NCBI GenBank assembly: GCA_022813625.1
Contig: JAKLMB010000021.1
Location: forward strand, 677,775-741,774
Reading direction: 5' to 3'
DNA: 64,000 nt
Source of the DNA: Aaosphaeria pasadenensis
Taxonomy: Eukaryota > Ascomycota > Dothideomycetes > Pleosporales
The translations under genes and the position numbers were made by a program. The notes beneath the pieces are model-generated. The model saw nothing but the letters and a program-made list of their open reading frames with translations, made no database searches and was not told where the DNA came from. Below, one piece after another: positions 1 to 12,307 of this stretch (positions are counted from its first letter, which is position 1; each line of letters begins with the position of its first letter).

Positions 1-125
1 ATCAAGTAAGCACGCACACACATACCTTGCACCCTCACACAAACCCCCAAAAGACACACGCGGGCAACAATTCCAAAACAACAGGCCATTGCCATTGCCA
101 TTGCCATTGCCGCAGTCGCCGTCGC

Positions 126-157
<32 letters not shown>

Positions 158-1460
158 CCCAAAGAGTTGCGACTCCGCTCCGCTAAAGATACGACAAACG
201 ATGCCGATGCGATATGGGCCACGATAACGCCCCCGACAAGATAAGGCGATCGGGGGTTTTCCCCCGCTCTAATTATCTACTTTAGTACCCGTATGTATCT
301 GTAAATTGTGGGTGTGGGGTGCACCACTGTGATATCGCCCTTGAGAAGAAGATCGTTGATTTAACGATAGAGAGAGTGAGGGTAACAGGAGGTATGTATG
401 TACGTGAGAAGTCCCGTGAGATTCGTTCACCGACAATTCGAAAAAACACAAGCCCGCCGCCCAACGGCTATCTTTCCTAGAAGGTAGTCGGTGATCTTGG
501 ATGTTCCATGCTAACACCATCCACTACCCCGAAGAGGAAGTTCTGTTTCTGGGTAAGAGTATCGTAGTTGATTGCGTGAAGATTGATTGTGTGTACTTGT
601 AGGTACGGAAGAAGCCAACAAGTGGTCAAATCCCCATCTCACCCTCCTATCTGATGATTGTCGCGTGCACATGAGCGGGCCCCTGAACTTTCGAGTTCAA
701 CTTCACACGTGGCATCGGGGGCCCCTTGGGTATACATGGCACTTGACAAACTACCTATCTTGATTTGGCTCTTGTCTTCAATATGGTGATGACGCTTGTG
801 CTGATGCTGACGACAAGATATTGCGCCGTTGGTGGGCATGCGGCATTTGAGATACGACAAAGTGGATGATAGATGATGTAGATTTGGAACTATTTCCTTT
901 CAAAAAGGGGGAGGAGCTACCTGATATCTAACTTATCATACACACCGAACCGACATTGTGTGTATGTGTGTGTGCGTGTGTCCGTCCCTTCGAAGACATC
1001 GCTGCTTCGCCCGCGTGACATATCGATCGACCGGATCGACCGAACCCTCATCTATATAGCCTGTAGATAAAGAAAGGAAAAAAAGGTGATCCCTATAATT
1101 TCTCGTACAAGCTACGGTCGACTCGTGTCAAGCCGAAATGGTGGGAAAGAAGAATAGAAGAGTGCTACGGGAAGTGGAAGAAATGGGAGAGAAATGAAGT
1201 GGTGGTCTCCGGTTGATCGATCGAAAGTGTCTGATCATACAATGTAACAAATGAGAAAGAACGCCATTTGGGTATCCCGGTTCCGAAGAAAAAGAAAGCG
1301 TGGGTCTTTTCCTCCTTCCAACTCAAGAAAGATTGAAGAAAAACGCCTCTAAGTGCTAGCATGACAGGAAGGAAAGAAAAGCGCTCTTTGGAGAAGGAGA
1401 AAGGGAAAGGGACTGATGGGCCGAGGTGAACCCCATTCAGTTGCCCGTGGGGGTGGAAGA
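1..1460. other. Intergenic left edge, no supportable gene
   Basis: This stretch lies before the first gene, which ends at 1461 on the minus strand. The open frames here are short and have repetitive or atypical composition, and no splice-joined coding signal was found. It holds a hexanucleotide/trinucleotide microsatellite near 85-159 and a GT-rich tract around 958-982. A gene whose body lies left of the window cannot be excluded. Confidence 0.6.
85..159. repeat. (GCCATT)n then (GTCGCC/GCC)n microsatellite
   Basis: Four tandem GCCATT units run directly into GTCGCC units and then a pure GCC run. In one plus-strand frame this gives an artefactual Arg-rich peptide, so that frame was not called as a gene. 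Confidence 0.9.
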
Positions 1461-3197
1461 TCAGTGAGATTCCTGAACAGCTTCCTTGCCCTTCGAGGAG
1501 TGAGGGTGCAAGAGGTTGGGTCGCCATTTCGCGACGTTTGTGACGTTGAAGCGAAGAGGTTCTTTGAGGCCCTTCTCTCGAACGGGCATCTTTCGCTTTG
1601 AGCGTCCGGACACGTACATGGGCTGCTGGGTGCTGTGGATGTTGGGCATCGACTGCTTCGATCGGAGTTTGGGCTTCTTGTCTCGATGCTCATCGTCCGT
1701 CTCTTCGGTACCGGTGGTGAAGCTGCGGAGACTGTTGCGTTCAGAAGCAGACGTTGGCGAATACGTCGAGCGCGATGGCCCTCTGTCAGTGCTGGCGCGG
1801 GATAACAATGAGGCTGAGTCGGCGAGGACGTCCAGTCTGGATGGTGTTCTTTCTGATATCGACGCTCTATCTGTCAGAGATCGCCTCTCCGCTATGGCAT
1901 GTCGGTCTGCCAACGAGTGCCTATCCGCGACAGAGTGAGTGCGTGAAGAGTATGTCGGCGGAGGGTCCTGGAAATCGTACATAATCTCCGAATCCAAACT
2001 CTTGTACTTCGCAGCACCGTCAAGCTCTTCGTCGGGTCTCCAGCACGACTCGTCCGTGCCTGCAACGGCGGGTAGAAAGCGGATCTCGTTCCACGTGACA
2101 TCCTCGTATTGTAGAGTGATGTAGAGAACGTCGCCCTGCATCTTATCGTGAGCGATGCAGTGGTCCTCGAGGAAAGGATAGTCCCAGACATCTCTCAAGA
2201 CGAGGTCGGGTGGGAGTAACTGGAGAGCCATCCGGCCATAGGGTTCATCGGCTGGTCGGTGGCCAATCATAGGCATCCAAGGCCTTCCTCGCAAGATTCC
2301 CTTGAAGGCATTCTCGATACGGTTGGCGAAGCAGGAGCTGTCCTGGCTTGGGAAATCGAGGTTGTGTTGGAGTTTCCGTGTGGCACAGCGACGGTAACCC
2401 GTGCTGTCGGGGTCGAAGGCGAATCTCTGTGACTTGCGTGGGACAAAGATGACACGAACGCTCCAAGATAACGGATACTTCTTGTCTGATCGGATGGGCA
2501 GTGGGCCAAGTGAGTGTTGCGGTTGCATCAATAGCGGCAGTTGTGGAACGGGAGGGACCGGGCTTGCGACCTTTGGTGTCGCTCTCGGTGTCATTACGCC
2601 TGGTGTGGCCTCCCTCGATGATAGTGAACCAGTGTGTTCGGACCGATCGAGCCTATTTTCCAACTCCATCGTCACCTCGTCCACGATAGTCAAACGCTCC
2701 TGAACAGCCTTGATCTGATCGTTGCATTCCTCGGTTTTGTCCACCACGGCCTCGACCTTATCGTCCATGGAGACCTTCAACAGTCGCATATTCTCGTACA
2801 TGTACCTCTCGACCTGTTTTTGGGTACGCCAATAGTTCTCGCGCATCAATCTTTCTCTATGCAGCTCTTGCTTCAACTCATGCTCCAGGTTCTCGAACCG
2901 CTTGACCTCGTTCTTTAATCGTTTCACCTCCTCGATCACAGTGGCATATTCCTCCATGGTGACGGTAGAGAGCGATTCGGCCTCATGGTACCAAGCCTGG
3001 TGTCCGCAACCGCATTGAGTGCGCACCACGGGGTCGGCAGGAAAGAAGCTCCGGCAAGGGCAACGCTGCCGGGTAATTTTGCCTGCTTCATCTTCTTTCA
3101 CGATGAAACCACACTCCCCGCGGGGAAATTGGACATGATTATCGGAAGCGGATTTCCCAGGCAGGTGGACCAGTGCCTGCGAGTTGCTATGGAACAT
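1461..3197 (-). CDS. Coiled-coil protein with N-terminal Cys/His cluster, unknown function
   Basis: A single-exon frame of 578 residues; I do not recognise a named family. Residues 29-71 hold a compact Cys/His cluster (Cys29, 46, 48, 62, 64, His66, His71), with the signature RCPC followed by CGCGHxxxxH, which looks like a metal-binding fold. Residues about 75-195 are rich in Glu, Lys, Leu and Arg with coiled-coil character. A Trp/Tyr/Phe-containing block at about 240-400 looks globular. Residues about 417-449 carry five degenerate hexapeptide repeats of the type SLADRH, and the tail is Ser/Arg/Lys rich. The first ATG is used. A pyrimidine-rich TAG just upstream means an additional 5' exon is possible. 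No signal peptide or membrane segment is visible, so a cytosolic or nuclear location is inferred. Confidence 0.7.
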   Translation of the reverse strand: MFHSNSQALVHLPGKSASDNHVQFPRGECGFIVKEDEAGKITRQRCPCRSFFPADPVVRTQCGCGHQAWYHEAESLSTVTMEEYATVIEEVKRLKNEVKRFENLEHELKQELHRERLMRENYWRTQKQVERYMYENMRLLKVSMDDKVEAVVDKTEECNDQIKAVQERLTIVDEVTMELENRLDRSEHTGSLSSREATPGVMTPRATPKVASPVPPVPQLPLLMQPQHSLGPLPIRSDKKYPLSWSVRVIFVPRKSQRFAFDPDSTGYRRCATRKLQHNLDFPSQDSSCFANRIENAFKGILRGRPWMPMIGHRPADEPYGRMALQLLPPDLVLRDVWDYPFLEDHCIAHDKMQGDVLYITLQYEDVTWNEIRFLPAVAGTDESCWRPDEELDGAAKYKSLDSEIMYDFQDPPPTYSSRTHSVADRHSLADRHAIAERRSLTDRASISERTPSRLDVLADSASLLSRASTDRGPSRSTYSPTSASERNSLRSFTTGTEETDDEHRDKKPKLRSKQSMPNIHSTQQPMYVSGRSKRKMPVREKGLKEPLRFNVTNVAKWRPNLLHPHSSKGKEAVQESH

Positions 3198-5215
3198 CAG
3201 GAAACAGTAACATATATCTGTGACAGTCGTGGAGCTCGTGTGTGCCTGATAGGCGGCTCATGGAAGGCCGGGCAGAATGAACGTAGAGATAGTAGGAGTA
3301 GTAAAAGTAGTCGATGCCCAAGAGGCAGATAGAGAGCAAGAGAGAGATGTATAAAATTGATAAGATGAGAGGCCAAGAAATGCAACAACGGAGCCCGTCA
3401 GCGGGGGGTGGGTTGGAGTGGTACTATATAGAAGGGGATGGGATGGGATGGACCAGACCAGGATGGGTGAGGCTGATGCACAAGAAGATAAGGATAAGAC
3501 CCAGCGAGGGATGCAGTCACACCCGTAAGTTTGGGGCGCACGGGAGCATCCGGTTGAGGCTGTTGTAGACGCCTGTTGAATGGGTGAGGGAGCACAAGAA
3601 TATGTGCAGGAAGGGACCGTGGTGGGTGGATGAGAAGGTTTTATTCCTTGTTGTGGAAAGTAGAGGTGAGAAATGAGAAGCAAGTAAGAAGTACGGCGTA
3701 AGAAAGTAAGAAAGTGGGAAGGAAGGAAGGAAGGTGTACCGTTCAACGGGTAGGTGGAGGAAGATGTATGTGCGTGCGTGGAGTGCGTGGAGGGAATGGA
3801 CGGTGTGAGAGAAAAAAGGCGAGGATGGGTGATGGGATGGATGGGATGTGCAGGTACATGGAGGTTACTTTTTTACTAGCACGATATCAGGGAAACTAGT
3901 TCCCGCCGCCGGGGAAGAGTGGGAGAAAAGAGCTGGCCCAAGCACAGTCTGATGGGGCTGGATTATTACAACAATTCATGTTTCGAAGGAAATGGGCGAT
4001 AATGGTATGGATGCTTTGATCTGTCGTGGTGGTGGAGTAACTAGGTACCTACTAGGTACGGAGTACTACACACACTGCGCTGGAGAGTAGATAGAGGGAT
4101 TAGACACAAGACTAGGTGGGAACATGGGGTGGCGCGGTGCTCGGACCCGTGGAGGTTCACCAAGCGCGCTCGCTCTCAGGGTACAAAGATACAAAATTAC
4201 GCTACGGGGGATAGGAAGAGGAACAAGTAGGGGACTAGGAAGAAGTGGGAAACGAAAGGAGACTAGAGATTAGATAGGAAGGGAGCAAGAATGAAGATTA
4301 TGGAGGAGGAGGGGCGGATACGAGTACCGAGGAGAAGGGGGGTGTACGGTGTAGGTTCTAGTTCAGGTATGAGAGAGAGTACTCCGTAATAGTGAAAGAG
4401 AAGAGGACGGACAGATGACAAGAATAATACTGCAAGTAGATAGTCGTACTCGTAGGAAGAGGTTCCTTATCGGACCAGTAGCCTGTGGACTAGGTTGGGT
4501 GTGTGGGTGGGCGTTGTCGTGGGCATCAGAAAGGGGCATGGCAGGGCATGGCAGGGCATGGGATAAAGCATGGAAGAGCATGGATGTGCCAGATGGGGAC
4601 TTGGAGACTTGGAGACATGGGCGTGGACATCCGACAAGATAGGACAACGCAACGCAGGGCACAAGTGATAGACATGGTCATTATCATGGTCCAAGGTTTA
4701 TGGTGTACAGAAGAAGCTGTGCTGCTGTATGTAATAGTTCACATGTTCAATAGATCAAGGAGATACGATTCACAAGTATGGAGTCGTACTGGGTAGTTAC
4801 TGATTCCGTACTGTAGATATCGTACCGTAGATAGATAAATTCTGTGCTTCGTAGTACCTGGATGCCACAGACTCAGTAGGACACAGTGGGACACAGTAGA
4901 CTCCAGAGGGACCTGGCTGTTCAGCGTAGTCTTCTCGAAGACGCCACCGCCCCAATCGGCGCCAAGGGGGTGTAAGGACATGGGCATGCGTGGGATGGCT
5001 GGATCTCCGTCGCCCAAACGATTGGGAAATTGGTCCTAATCGTGTTGCCTCGTCTCAGGCTCTCAGCCCGCCTCAGTTTCAATGGATGGGTATCGAGATG
5101 GAACAAGACTAAAATGAGAAGAACATGTCCTGCATGCAGTTATAATAGTATTCGTGGCCTGCTGTTGTGTACAGGAGAAGATGCGCCCTGTGTTTTTTTT
5201 GACAGGTGGTGGAAA

Positions 5216-5365
5216 TGGCCAGTTGCAGTTGTAGTTGCAGTTGCGGTCAGCAGCCATGTCCGCCATGTCGCCCAATATCGGTGGCAATTGGTTGTTGGTA
5301 TTGGCTGTTGGTGGTGGTAGTTGATAGTATTATTGGTATTGGTAGTCGTGGTGGTTGTGGCCGCG
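5216..5365. repeat. GTTGCA/GTTGGT-type low-complexity tract
   Basis: Degenerate GTTGCA and TTGGTATTG units repeat over about 150 bp. They create valine- or asparagine/threonine-rich artefact frames on opposite strands. Confidence 0.75.
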
Positions 5366-6235
5366 GTCATCATTATCAGGAGCGGCCAAGTCATGTCAAT
5401 CGCCCATGTCGCCATATCTCTGTCTCTCCTCGCCATGCTCGTCACACTCACAGGCCGCCTTTTACTCTCCGTCTGCCGCCTTCCGCCTTCCACCTCTCGT
5501 TACTGTGTTCGATAATATAACGCAGAAGCTGTCTGCTGGTACTCCGCAGTGTCGACATGTAAAAGCATTATCAACCCGAGGGGCCGTGCTCAAGACGACA
5601 ACTCCCTCCGTTAGACTGAAAGCAAGAGCAGCTACGGATACCTACCAGTCACCTAGATGTGGCTATCAGACACCAGACCAGCCCGGGACAGCAAACCGGT
5701 CCGACACTGAGGGGAAAAAACATCTCCCAAAACCCCACACTTTTGCAAAACATTTTTTTGGTTAGTGCACGCGCATCCGAGGTTAGCCGCCGCTGGGCAA
5801 GGGAGGTGGACAGTCCGAACTCTTCTCGTCCATGGCGAGCGGAGTGACAAGTGTGGAGCCCGAAGGGATTTTTACAATTCCAACATGTCACGACTCTCGG
5901 ATCCGCTCAGGTACTCTTGAGTCTTGAGGACTGCAACGGCTTTGTCCATCCATACGAGTAGCAACCAGCCAATCATCTCCTCGGCGCATTGACAGAGAAA
6001 GGAAATCATCGACCCCCTGTCGCGACCATTTATCGAGAGGCAAGGTAAGCTAGAAATGATCGGTGTGTCTCAATGGGTACCAAGTACGGTAGCAGCAGCA
6101 GATGCATTGAAGCAGCGTGTGTATCTCGGGGTTGAAGGGGTTCTCAAAACCCAAGCTGGCGGGTATCTTGCCTGGCTATGTGTCTGCATGTGAACTGTAC
6201 TGTGTGGAACGGCATGATGGCAAATGGCGACGGGG

Positions 6236-6262
6236 AATGGCGAATGGCGAATGGCGAATGGC
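6236..6262. repeat. GAATGGC tandem repeat
   Basis: Four near-perfect 7-bp units of GAATGGC type lie in the gene-free stretch. A second short tandem (GGGAGGGAT units) lies about 100 bp downstream. Confidence 0.8.
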
Positions 6263-9200
6263 ATCAGAGGATGAGCTTATCGCGAGCCTGGCCCAACCTG
6301 TCTTCTCCCTGTTGGGTATTGGGTAGAGGGAATAACGACCGGGCATGCGATGGGAGGGATGGGAGGGATGGGATGGCATCGTATCGTATCAGTTCAGTTC
6401 TGTAATTATCACACATGTAATTTGGTACCCCCACAGTTTGCCGCCGCCTCTGATTGGTGGGCGTCTGCTTTGCGCGCGACTACACGCCAGAGACCCTTCT
6501 GGTGCTAGCGTGGTATTCATGGTTCTCACACAATTCACACCTCACACCTCACAATCCACACTTACGCATCTTTCCTCTTCCCCATTCCACTACCATCACT
6601 CTTTTCCCACTACGGAGCGTACCCGACTACTTGTGCCAGTGATACGAGTACTAACTACTGTACTACCTGAGTCGTTGCATGTCGCCCGCCGATTGCCGCT
6701 CTCCATCATACGCTCACCAAAGCCATAGTGACTATGCTATGCTATTATGTTATCGTCCTTGCGCGCGCCGCCCTCTGTCTCGACACAGGGTGCAGTGGTG
6801 CACATTGCCCACCCCTCAGCATAACAGACTGAGACTGAATGTGTAATGAAAACCCATAACCAACTGCCAGAGACATCCAGTATTACTCACCTCCATTATT
6901 TTCAACATTGCCGCTAGGACATCCGAGCATGATGCCTCCATTATTGTCAATTATTAGCAGTTGCCAGTACCCTACCATCCAGTATTGACATGATCTAGTA
7001 TCGTCACCAGGCTGTCCTGCTTTTCCGCGAGTACTACTCCGCATAGTTATCCGTCTTATGCTCTCCCTGATAATCACAGACTGAATCGAACTACGCATCC
7101 CAATGTATCCTGGCCTCTGATACGGTGCCGAGCCTTCTGCTTGCTTCTGTACAGGACATCCGATTAGGCAAAGGTTCGACCAAACAGCAAGCAATGCACG
7201 TAATTGGCAATTTGCTGCAGCCTCTCCCGCTCTGCAATGTGCTCTTCAACGCCCTTTCTACATGTACCTACCTCGTAGTAGGTGGTCAGCCTTGTATCAG
7301 CGACAATACGCTCATCACCTGCCCTGACCCTGACCTCTGACTCAATCCTGAGGCGTACACAACAACACCCTCAAGTTATGAGAGCAACTTCCATGCTGTT
7401 GGGAACCCTCCTCTTTGTGACCTGTTCCATCATCCGTGGGTCGCGCTCTTGTATCCCACGTTTTTGTAAGAAGCATTACATTCCGATTCACAACTTTAAT
7501 ACATCGTCGTGGTCCGGGCACAGCAGAAAATTTATGACGGAGTATGCCCATGGGTCATGTTACGTCGACATGGCGCCTTGTAGCCGACTCAAAAGAGATC
7601 GTGACCTGGATTTACAAAACTATAGGGTAAAACCCGAACCATCCCGGCCACCGTCTCTTATTTCGTTTCGGCTAAAACTGGGGACGTTTACTTAATTTTT
7701 TGCCTTTCTTTCTTCAGGCCTCACACGTTCACGATCCTCGTTGGTTTGGTCGTAAAAAGGTTCGCAACATCCCTCGCTGATGCCGTGACCTGTGTGTTGT
7801 ATGGCGGCGAGCCGTACACCCAACATCATAATATCCCACGCATCCATTACGAAATCCGAACACAGATTTTTCCCCGAACCAAATGTGGTCTGTGTTCCCA
7901 TCAATGGTCATCGCGACACACCCTTTGGTGCAGACAGGTACATTGAGCCTCCGCCATCTCGCAAACTTGCGACCGTTATCGTTAATTGTCGCTCGTGGCC
8001 GGTGTCTCACTTCTCAGTGGGATTGGTGAGAAACGACTGCGAAGACACGCCGAAACCGGTTGGCGCGATCTGCACGGGAGCACCCGTGGGGTACCACCAG
8101 CGATCATTTCCTCCTGTAGCTCCTGCCGGTCAAGCCATGTTGCTTTGCTTCTTCCTGTACTGTATGACTTGGTTATCCTCTGATTAACTCTCGCAGGGTT
8201 GAAAGCCACGAATTGCTTATTCCACGCCTGTTCGTCTATACAATACACACCCATCCCATGTCCATTTCCCCAAACAAGGACCTGCAGTTCGGAATCACCG
8301 AACGTACAAAGTAGGCCCGTGTGCTTAATGTACCTATCGATTCATACACAAAGGCAAAGTCGTCCCGGACCGTGTTGAAAACATACGATCCCTCGTTCCG
8401 CGTGGGTTATTCCTACCCATCATGGCGAATGCAATCCGAGATTTGCAGCCAGCCAGCCACCAAAACGGGAAGACGAGCTGCTTAATCTAAACTTCCTGAA
8501 GTCGCGCATCACGATCGAAAAGGGCATATCAACAAATGTCTAATAATGCCCGCTGCCTGTTCGGGTTCCATACCTGCAGGTCGTTCATGCACCTCGCACC
8601 GAACAAAAAAAGGAATCGTGAATCCGTACTTTCGCTTAGATTGAAAGGAACCGACGTCGCATCCCAGACAGCAAGCCTTCCCCTGCCTGCACTGTCATGC
8701 CCTGTCTTGCAAGTCGTCCGCGATAAGAAACTTGCAATGGATGCGATCGGCGCAATGTCGAAAAAGGATTGCAAAATATTGGTCACTTGAACGTTACCTA
8801 TCTATGCTAAATGCACCAGACCCCGATCAAGATGTCTCTTTTTCGGTATCATCGACCGGTTGTTGATCCATGTGTATGGTTTGCTGCAGGACTTCCCCGC
8901 AATGTTCTCGCATGGTCATTTAATATCTATCTATCCGGGGACAAAGCGTATCCCAGGTGTTATCTTGAACTGAAGGCTCCAAGTGGATCACGCACGCTGC
9001 TGCTACGATACCTGCGCCGTCATCAGAATGGTTAGCGACAGTGATGTTTGATGTTTGAACACATCGCCCTATCTCTTTGTGAAACCAGTTGCTCCTTTCC
9101 CCGCTGGATAAATAGCCCTTTACCGCAATGGCATTGCTACGATTCGGGATCATCCTCGTCGTCGACGACACGGCATGAAGATCCCGCTTCTGCGACTGAG

Positions 9201-10202
9201 TGCTGCGCGGCTCAATCGCGATAGTTTGTCTGGAAGTTGCATATTGTTTATGCAACGAAATGACGCTGAACCCTCATGATCAAGCTGTTCATACAGATCA
9301 GCCGTCATGAACGATACAGGCAATGATATAGCTAATGACAAAGAGATATGCTCTAGCAAGCCAGCTACTAAAATATATATGTAAGAAGACATGCCCGAAC
9401 TTCACGCAAGATTTTCAAACACATATCACCTTACAGGAAGGTGGTTTTGAGCAATGTAAGTGAAAGAAAGGGGGAAAAGATAGCGAACTCTGCAAAATCA
9501 ATCATACCTTTTCTCTAAACTGCACAATCGGGCCCTTCCTGGTACAAACAAAAGTGACATTAACATGATAAATTCCCTTATCTTTCGCCTCATAGGAAAA
9601 CGCTCGCGCGATCTAGGAATTTCGAAGAAGAGTCTTGGCCCGCAGGATGGAGGTGAGGCGCAGTGTCAGTGCTGTTCTGTATCTCGTATCGATTTCTCGT
9701 CTCTTGAATGATAGTCTTAGACATAGGTCAATCATTTTTGTGTCTTTTGATATTGCACATCTTAACATACTTTCTGTCATAGGATCAGCTAGTGTTAATC
9801 TGCGTTCGCAAGTTCTCTGACGGACAAATGTTAAAAGAGAGTTGAAAACTCACTCGGTGGTCGACTATTGCACCCACATACATCAACTAAATCTCTTGAT
9901 CCCAACACTGCAAGCTTCTCTGTTGATTCTCTCGCCTATTATCATCGTCTTCTAGATCATAATTGCCTCGCATAAAATGCACGAATGAAAACGTCCAAAG
10001 ACATTCAACTATCTTGGCTGACTCCGTACAAGCTAGGATAACGTTTATGCAACATTTTGATACATTAAGATTGTCCATTTGAATTATGTTTACCTAATGG
10101 AACGATGGCTACATCAGGAATTAAATCGAAGCTCGCAAATCACATTATTAGACTATGGAAGACACACAACAACACTACCATTCCTGAAGTAACTATTGCT
10201 CA

Positions 10203-11374
10203 TTATTGTCCAGCCTGAACGCACATCTTATCCCATTTACGACGCTGGAACGGCCAAATCGCCGTGCCGACCAAAAACGAGAGAATGGAATCAGCAACCC
10301 CGAGTCCCCGCTTCGGCGAAGGACCGATCATATTCGACCACAGCAGTTCCGATGCCAACGAGTCGCAGATAGCGAAGTCGTCGCTATTGAGACGACCTAC
10401 GATGTACTGGGCAACCTTGGCGGCAGAAGGTAGCTTCTTCTTCAGCTCGTCCAGATCTTTGTTGGTCTCCTCCATCTCTTTGGTGAGCTGCGGTTTGTTC
10501 TTCTGTTCCTCCATGAAGGCGTCCGTCATGATGTTGCTTGGGAACGCGCATTGGATGGTGTACTTGGTCCCTGGGTTGGAGTAGTACAGCGCCTCCATTC
10601 GAAGGGTATCGGCGAGGCCCCGAACTGCAGCCTTGGAAGCTACATATCTGTTAGCTGTTGCAGGGCCAGAGAAAGGCATGCGGATTTGACTTACGTGTGT
10701 ACGCAGTGTATCCAGGTAATCCCACGAACGCCCCTACGCTATTGATGAAGACGATCCGTCGTTCTTTTGTTCTCCCGCGCACTTCAGGTTTGTTTTCTAC
10801 CCCTCTCCATATCTTGAGGACGACCTGGGATACGTAGGCGGCGGTGTAGTAGTTGTTGCGCATGCAGCTGTCGAGATCTTCTGAGCTGATCTCCGTTAGA
10901 AAGCCACATTCGGTCTGGCAACCTCCGGCAGCGCAGTATAGAATGTCGGGTACGAGTTTTAGAGAGCCGAAGGTAGCTCTGACCTTGTCTTGTAGTTAGT
11001 TAAACGGGCCATCTGGCTGAAGCTCTAGATTGCATACCGCTTTGGCGTTGCTGAGATCTACCGAGATGGCGGAGACTTCTTGGTTTTCGTGAAGCCTTGC
11101 TGCGAGTATCTCTTTCTTCGCTGCATCGAGGACCTTCTGGCGGCGAGAGAAGATAGCAACATGAGCTCCTTTTCGCCGTGAGACTGTATACACAACAGTG
11201 AGAGGTATTCGTGGCTTACCTTGAGCCGCTACAAGTTTGGCAATCTCTAAGCCGAGCCCACTGGATCCTCCTGTAACAAATACAGTCTGTTATGCTGTTA
11301 GATATCTTCTATTATAAAAAAAGGAAAAAGCTGGTTATTGCTACCTTGCCCTCTAGAGTCGGGGTTGGCGGCAT
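10203..11374 (-). CDS. TSC10: 3-ketodihydrosphingosine reductase (SDR family)
   Basis: This enzyme reduces 3-ketosphinganine to dihydrosphingosine with NADPH, the second step of sphingolipid synthesis, at the ER membrane. Five exons join in frame to 317 residues: 11345-11374, 11220-11286, 11038-11168, 10695-10983 and 10203-10639. Visible SDR features are the cofactor motif TGGSSGLG near residue 20, the AAGG stretch, the catalytic Ser in NSVGAFVG, and YTAYTPSK with the Tyr and Lys. The segment AAVRGLADTLRMEALYY after the active site is characteristic of Tsc10/KDSR rather than other SDRs. The C-terminus has a hydrophobic segment followed by basic residues, consistent with ER anchoring. The Tyr-Lys motif is restored only after removing a 55-bp intron. 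It is divergent from the PTH11-like gene, with 933 bp between the starts. Confidence 0.9.
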
Positions 11375-12307
11375 GGTGACTCCAAGTTTCCAAGCTTTAT
11401 ATGTTAGAATAAGGACATAGGTATTGCTGTCTGTTTATGTAGATAACAGCAATTATAGAAAGGACAAAATGAACTCGGGAGTAGTTCTGTCAAAAACTTG
11501 ACTTTTGTCAGTTTTGGTAGTCATGAAGTGAGAGTCTATCCTGCAATACGCTGCGAGCGTTTTAAGCATTCTCTGTCAACGAGCTCAAAAGCTTAATGTA
11601 AACACACGGGGAATTGACTTGGTCCAATTAGCAATTGCGCTACCTTGCTATACCAATTTATTGGAACTTCAATATCTCCCTTGCTGTTTCTTGTGTGACT
11701 ACAAGCGAAAGCGATAAGTCTCGACTCTCCAAACATTCCAGTGCATCATTGCATCATTGGCTGATCACATATTATTCTCTCGCTACGAGTGCCCAACCAG
11801 TGTGTTGCTTAAAAAATCCATTTCAGCCTTGCTTATGTCCCGTTGCATATATACCCTGGCTCTCGACCTAAGATGGAAACCGAAAATAAGCCTGGCTTAC
11901 CTACCTTGACAATCACCAGAAAACACCTTTGTAGACAGGAACATAATATGACAGTAAATATTTAAAAGATAATAGAAATGCTGAAAAGACTACAATATTA
12001 AATCTCTCGTTTGTCTAGCCTCTGTAATGTCTCTGTAGTCAAAGAATTTCACTAGTCTTCCTAGGACTATTTTCAGCTTCCATCTTAACAGGATCCCCAT
12101 GAGACACATGGGTATTTTGACACCACGTGTGGCTGCTTTCATCGGACTTGGCATCTTACTAGCATATACGAACCCAGTGGCAGCAATATGGGAATTCAAT
12201 AAGGTTTCAATCCTTCTAGGCAGCTTATCCTGTTGTTTCGCCTTCAGCCACTCTTATATAGGTACCTTTCACTTGGAATTATTTCTAGCAATGTCCCCGC
12301 ACTCGAC
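11375..12307. other. Divergent intergenic region between TSC10 and the PTH11-like gene
   Basis: AT-rich spacer serving as the likely promoter region for both flanking genes. No gene, repeat family or strong TATA element was identified. Confidence 0.6.

Larger units (their letters stand above)
3198..10202. other. Gene-free 7-kb stretch with microsatellites
   Basis: No frame here combines length, normal composition and usable splice sites. The longest frames (for example 7282-7695 plus) lack family resemblance. Low-complexity tracts include GGCATGGCA-type repeats near 4537-4562, GTT/GTA-rich DNA at 5216-5365, a GAATGGC-type run at 6236-6262 and GGGAGGGAT-type units at 6353-6377. Two copies of the nonamer TACTCCGTA/TACGGAGTA occur at 4057-4065 and 4380-4388. 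A very divergent or non-coding gene could be missed. Confidence 0.55.

Noticed and set aside
7282..7695. 137-codon plus-strand open frame
   Set aside because: Composition is unlike neighbouring genes and no homologous motif or usable splice signals were seen.
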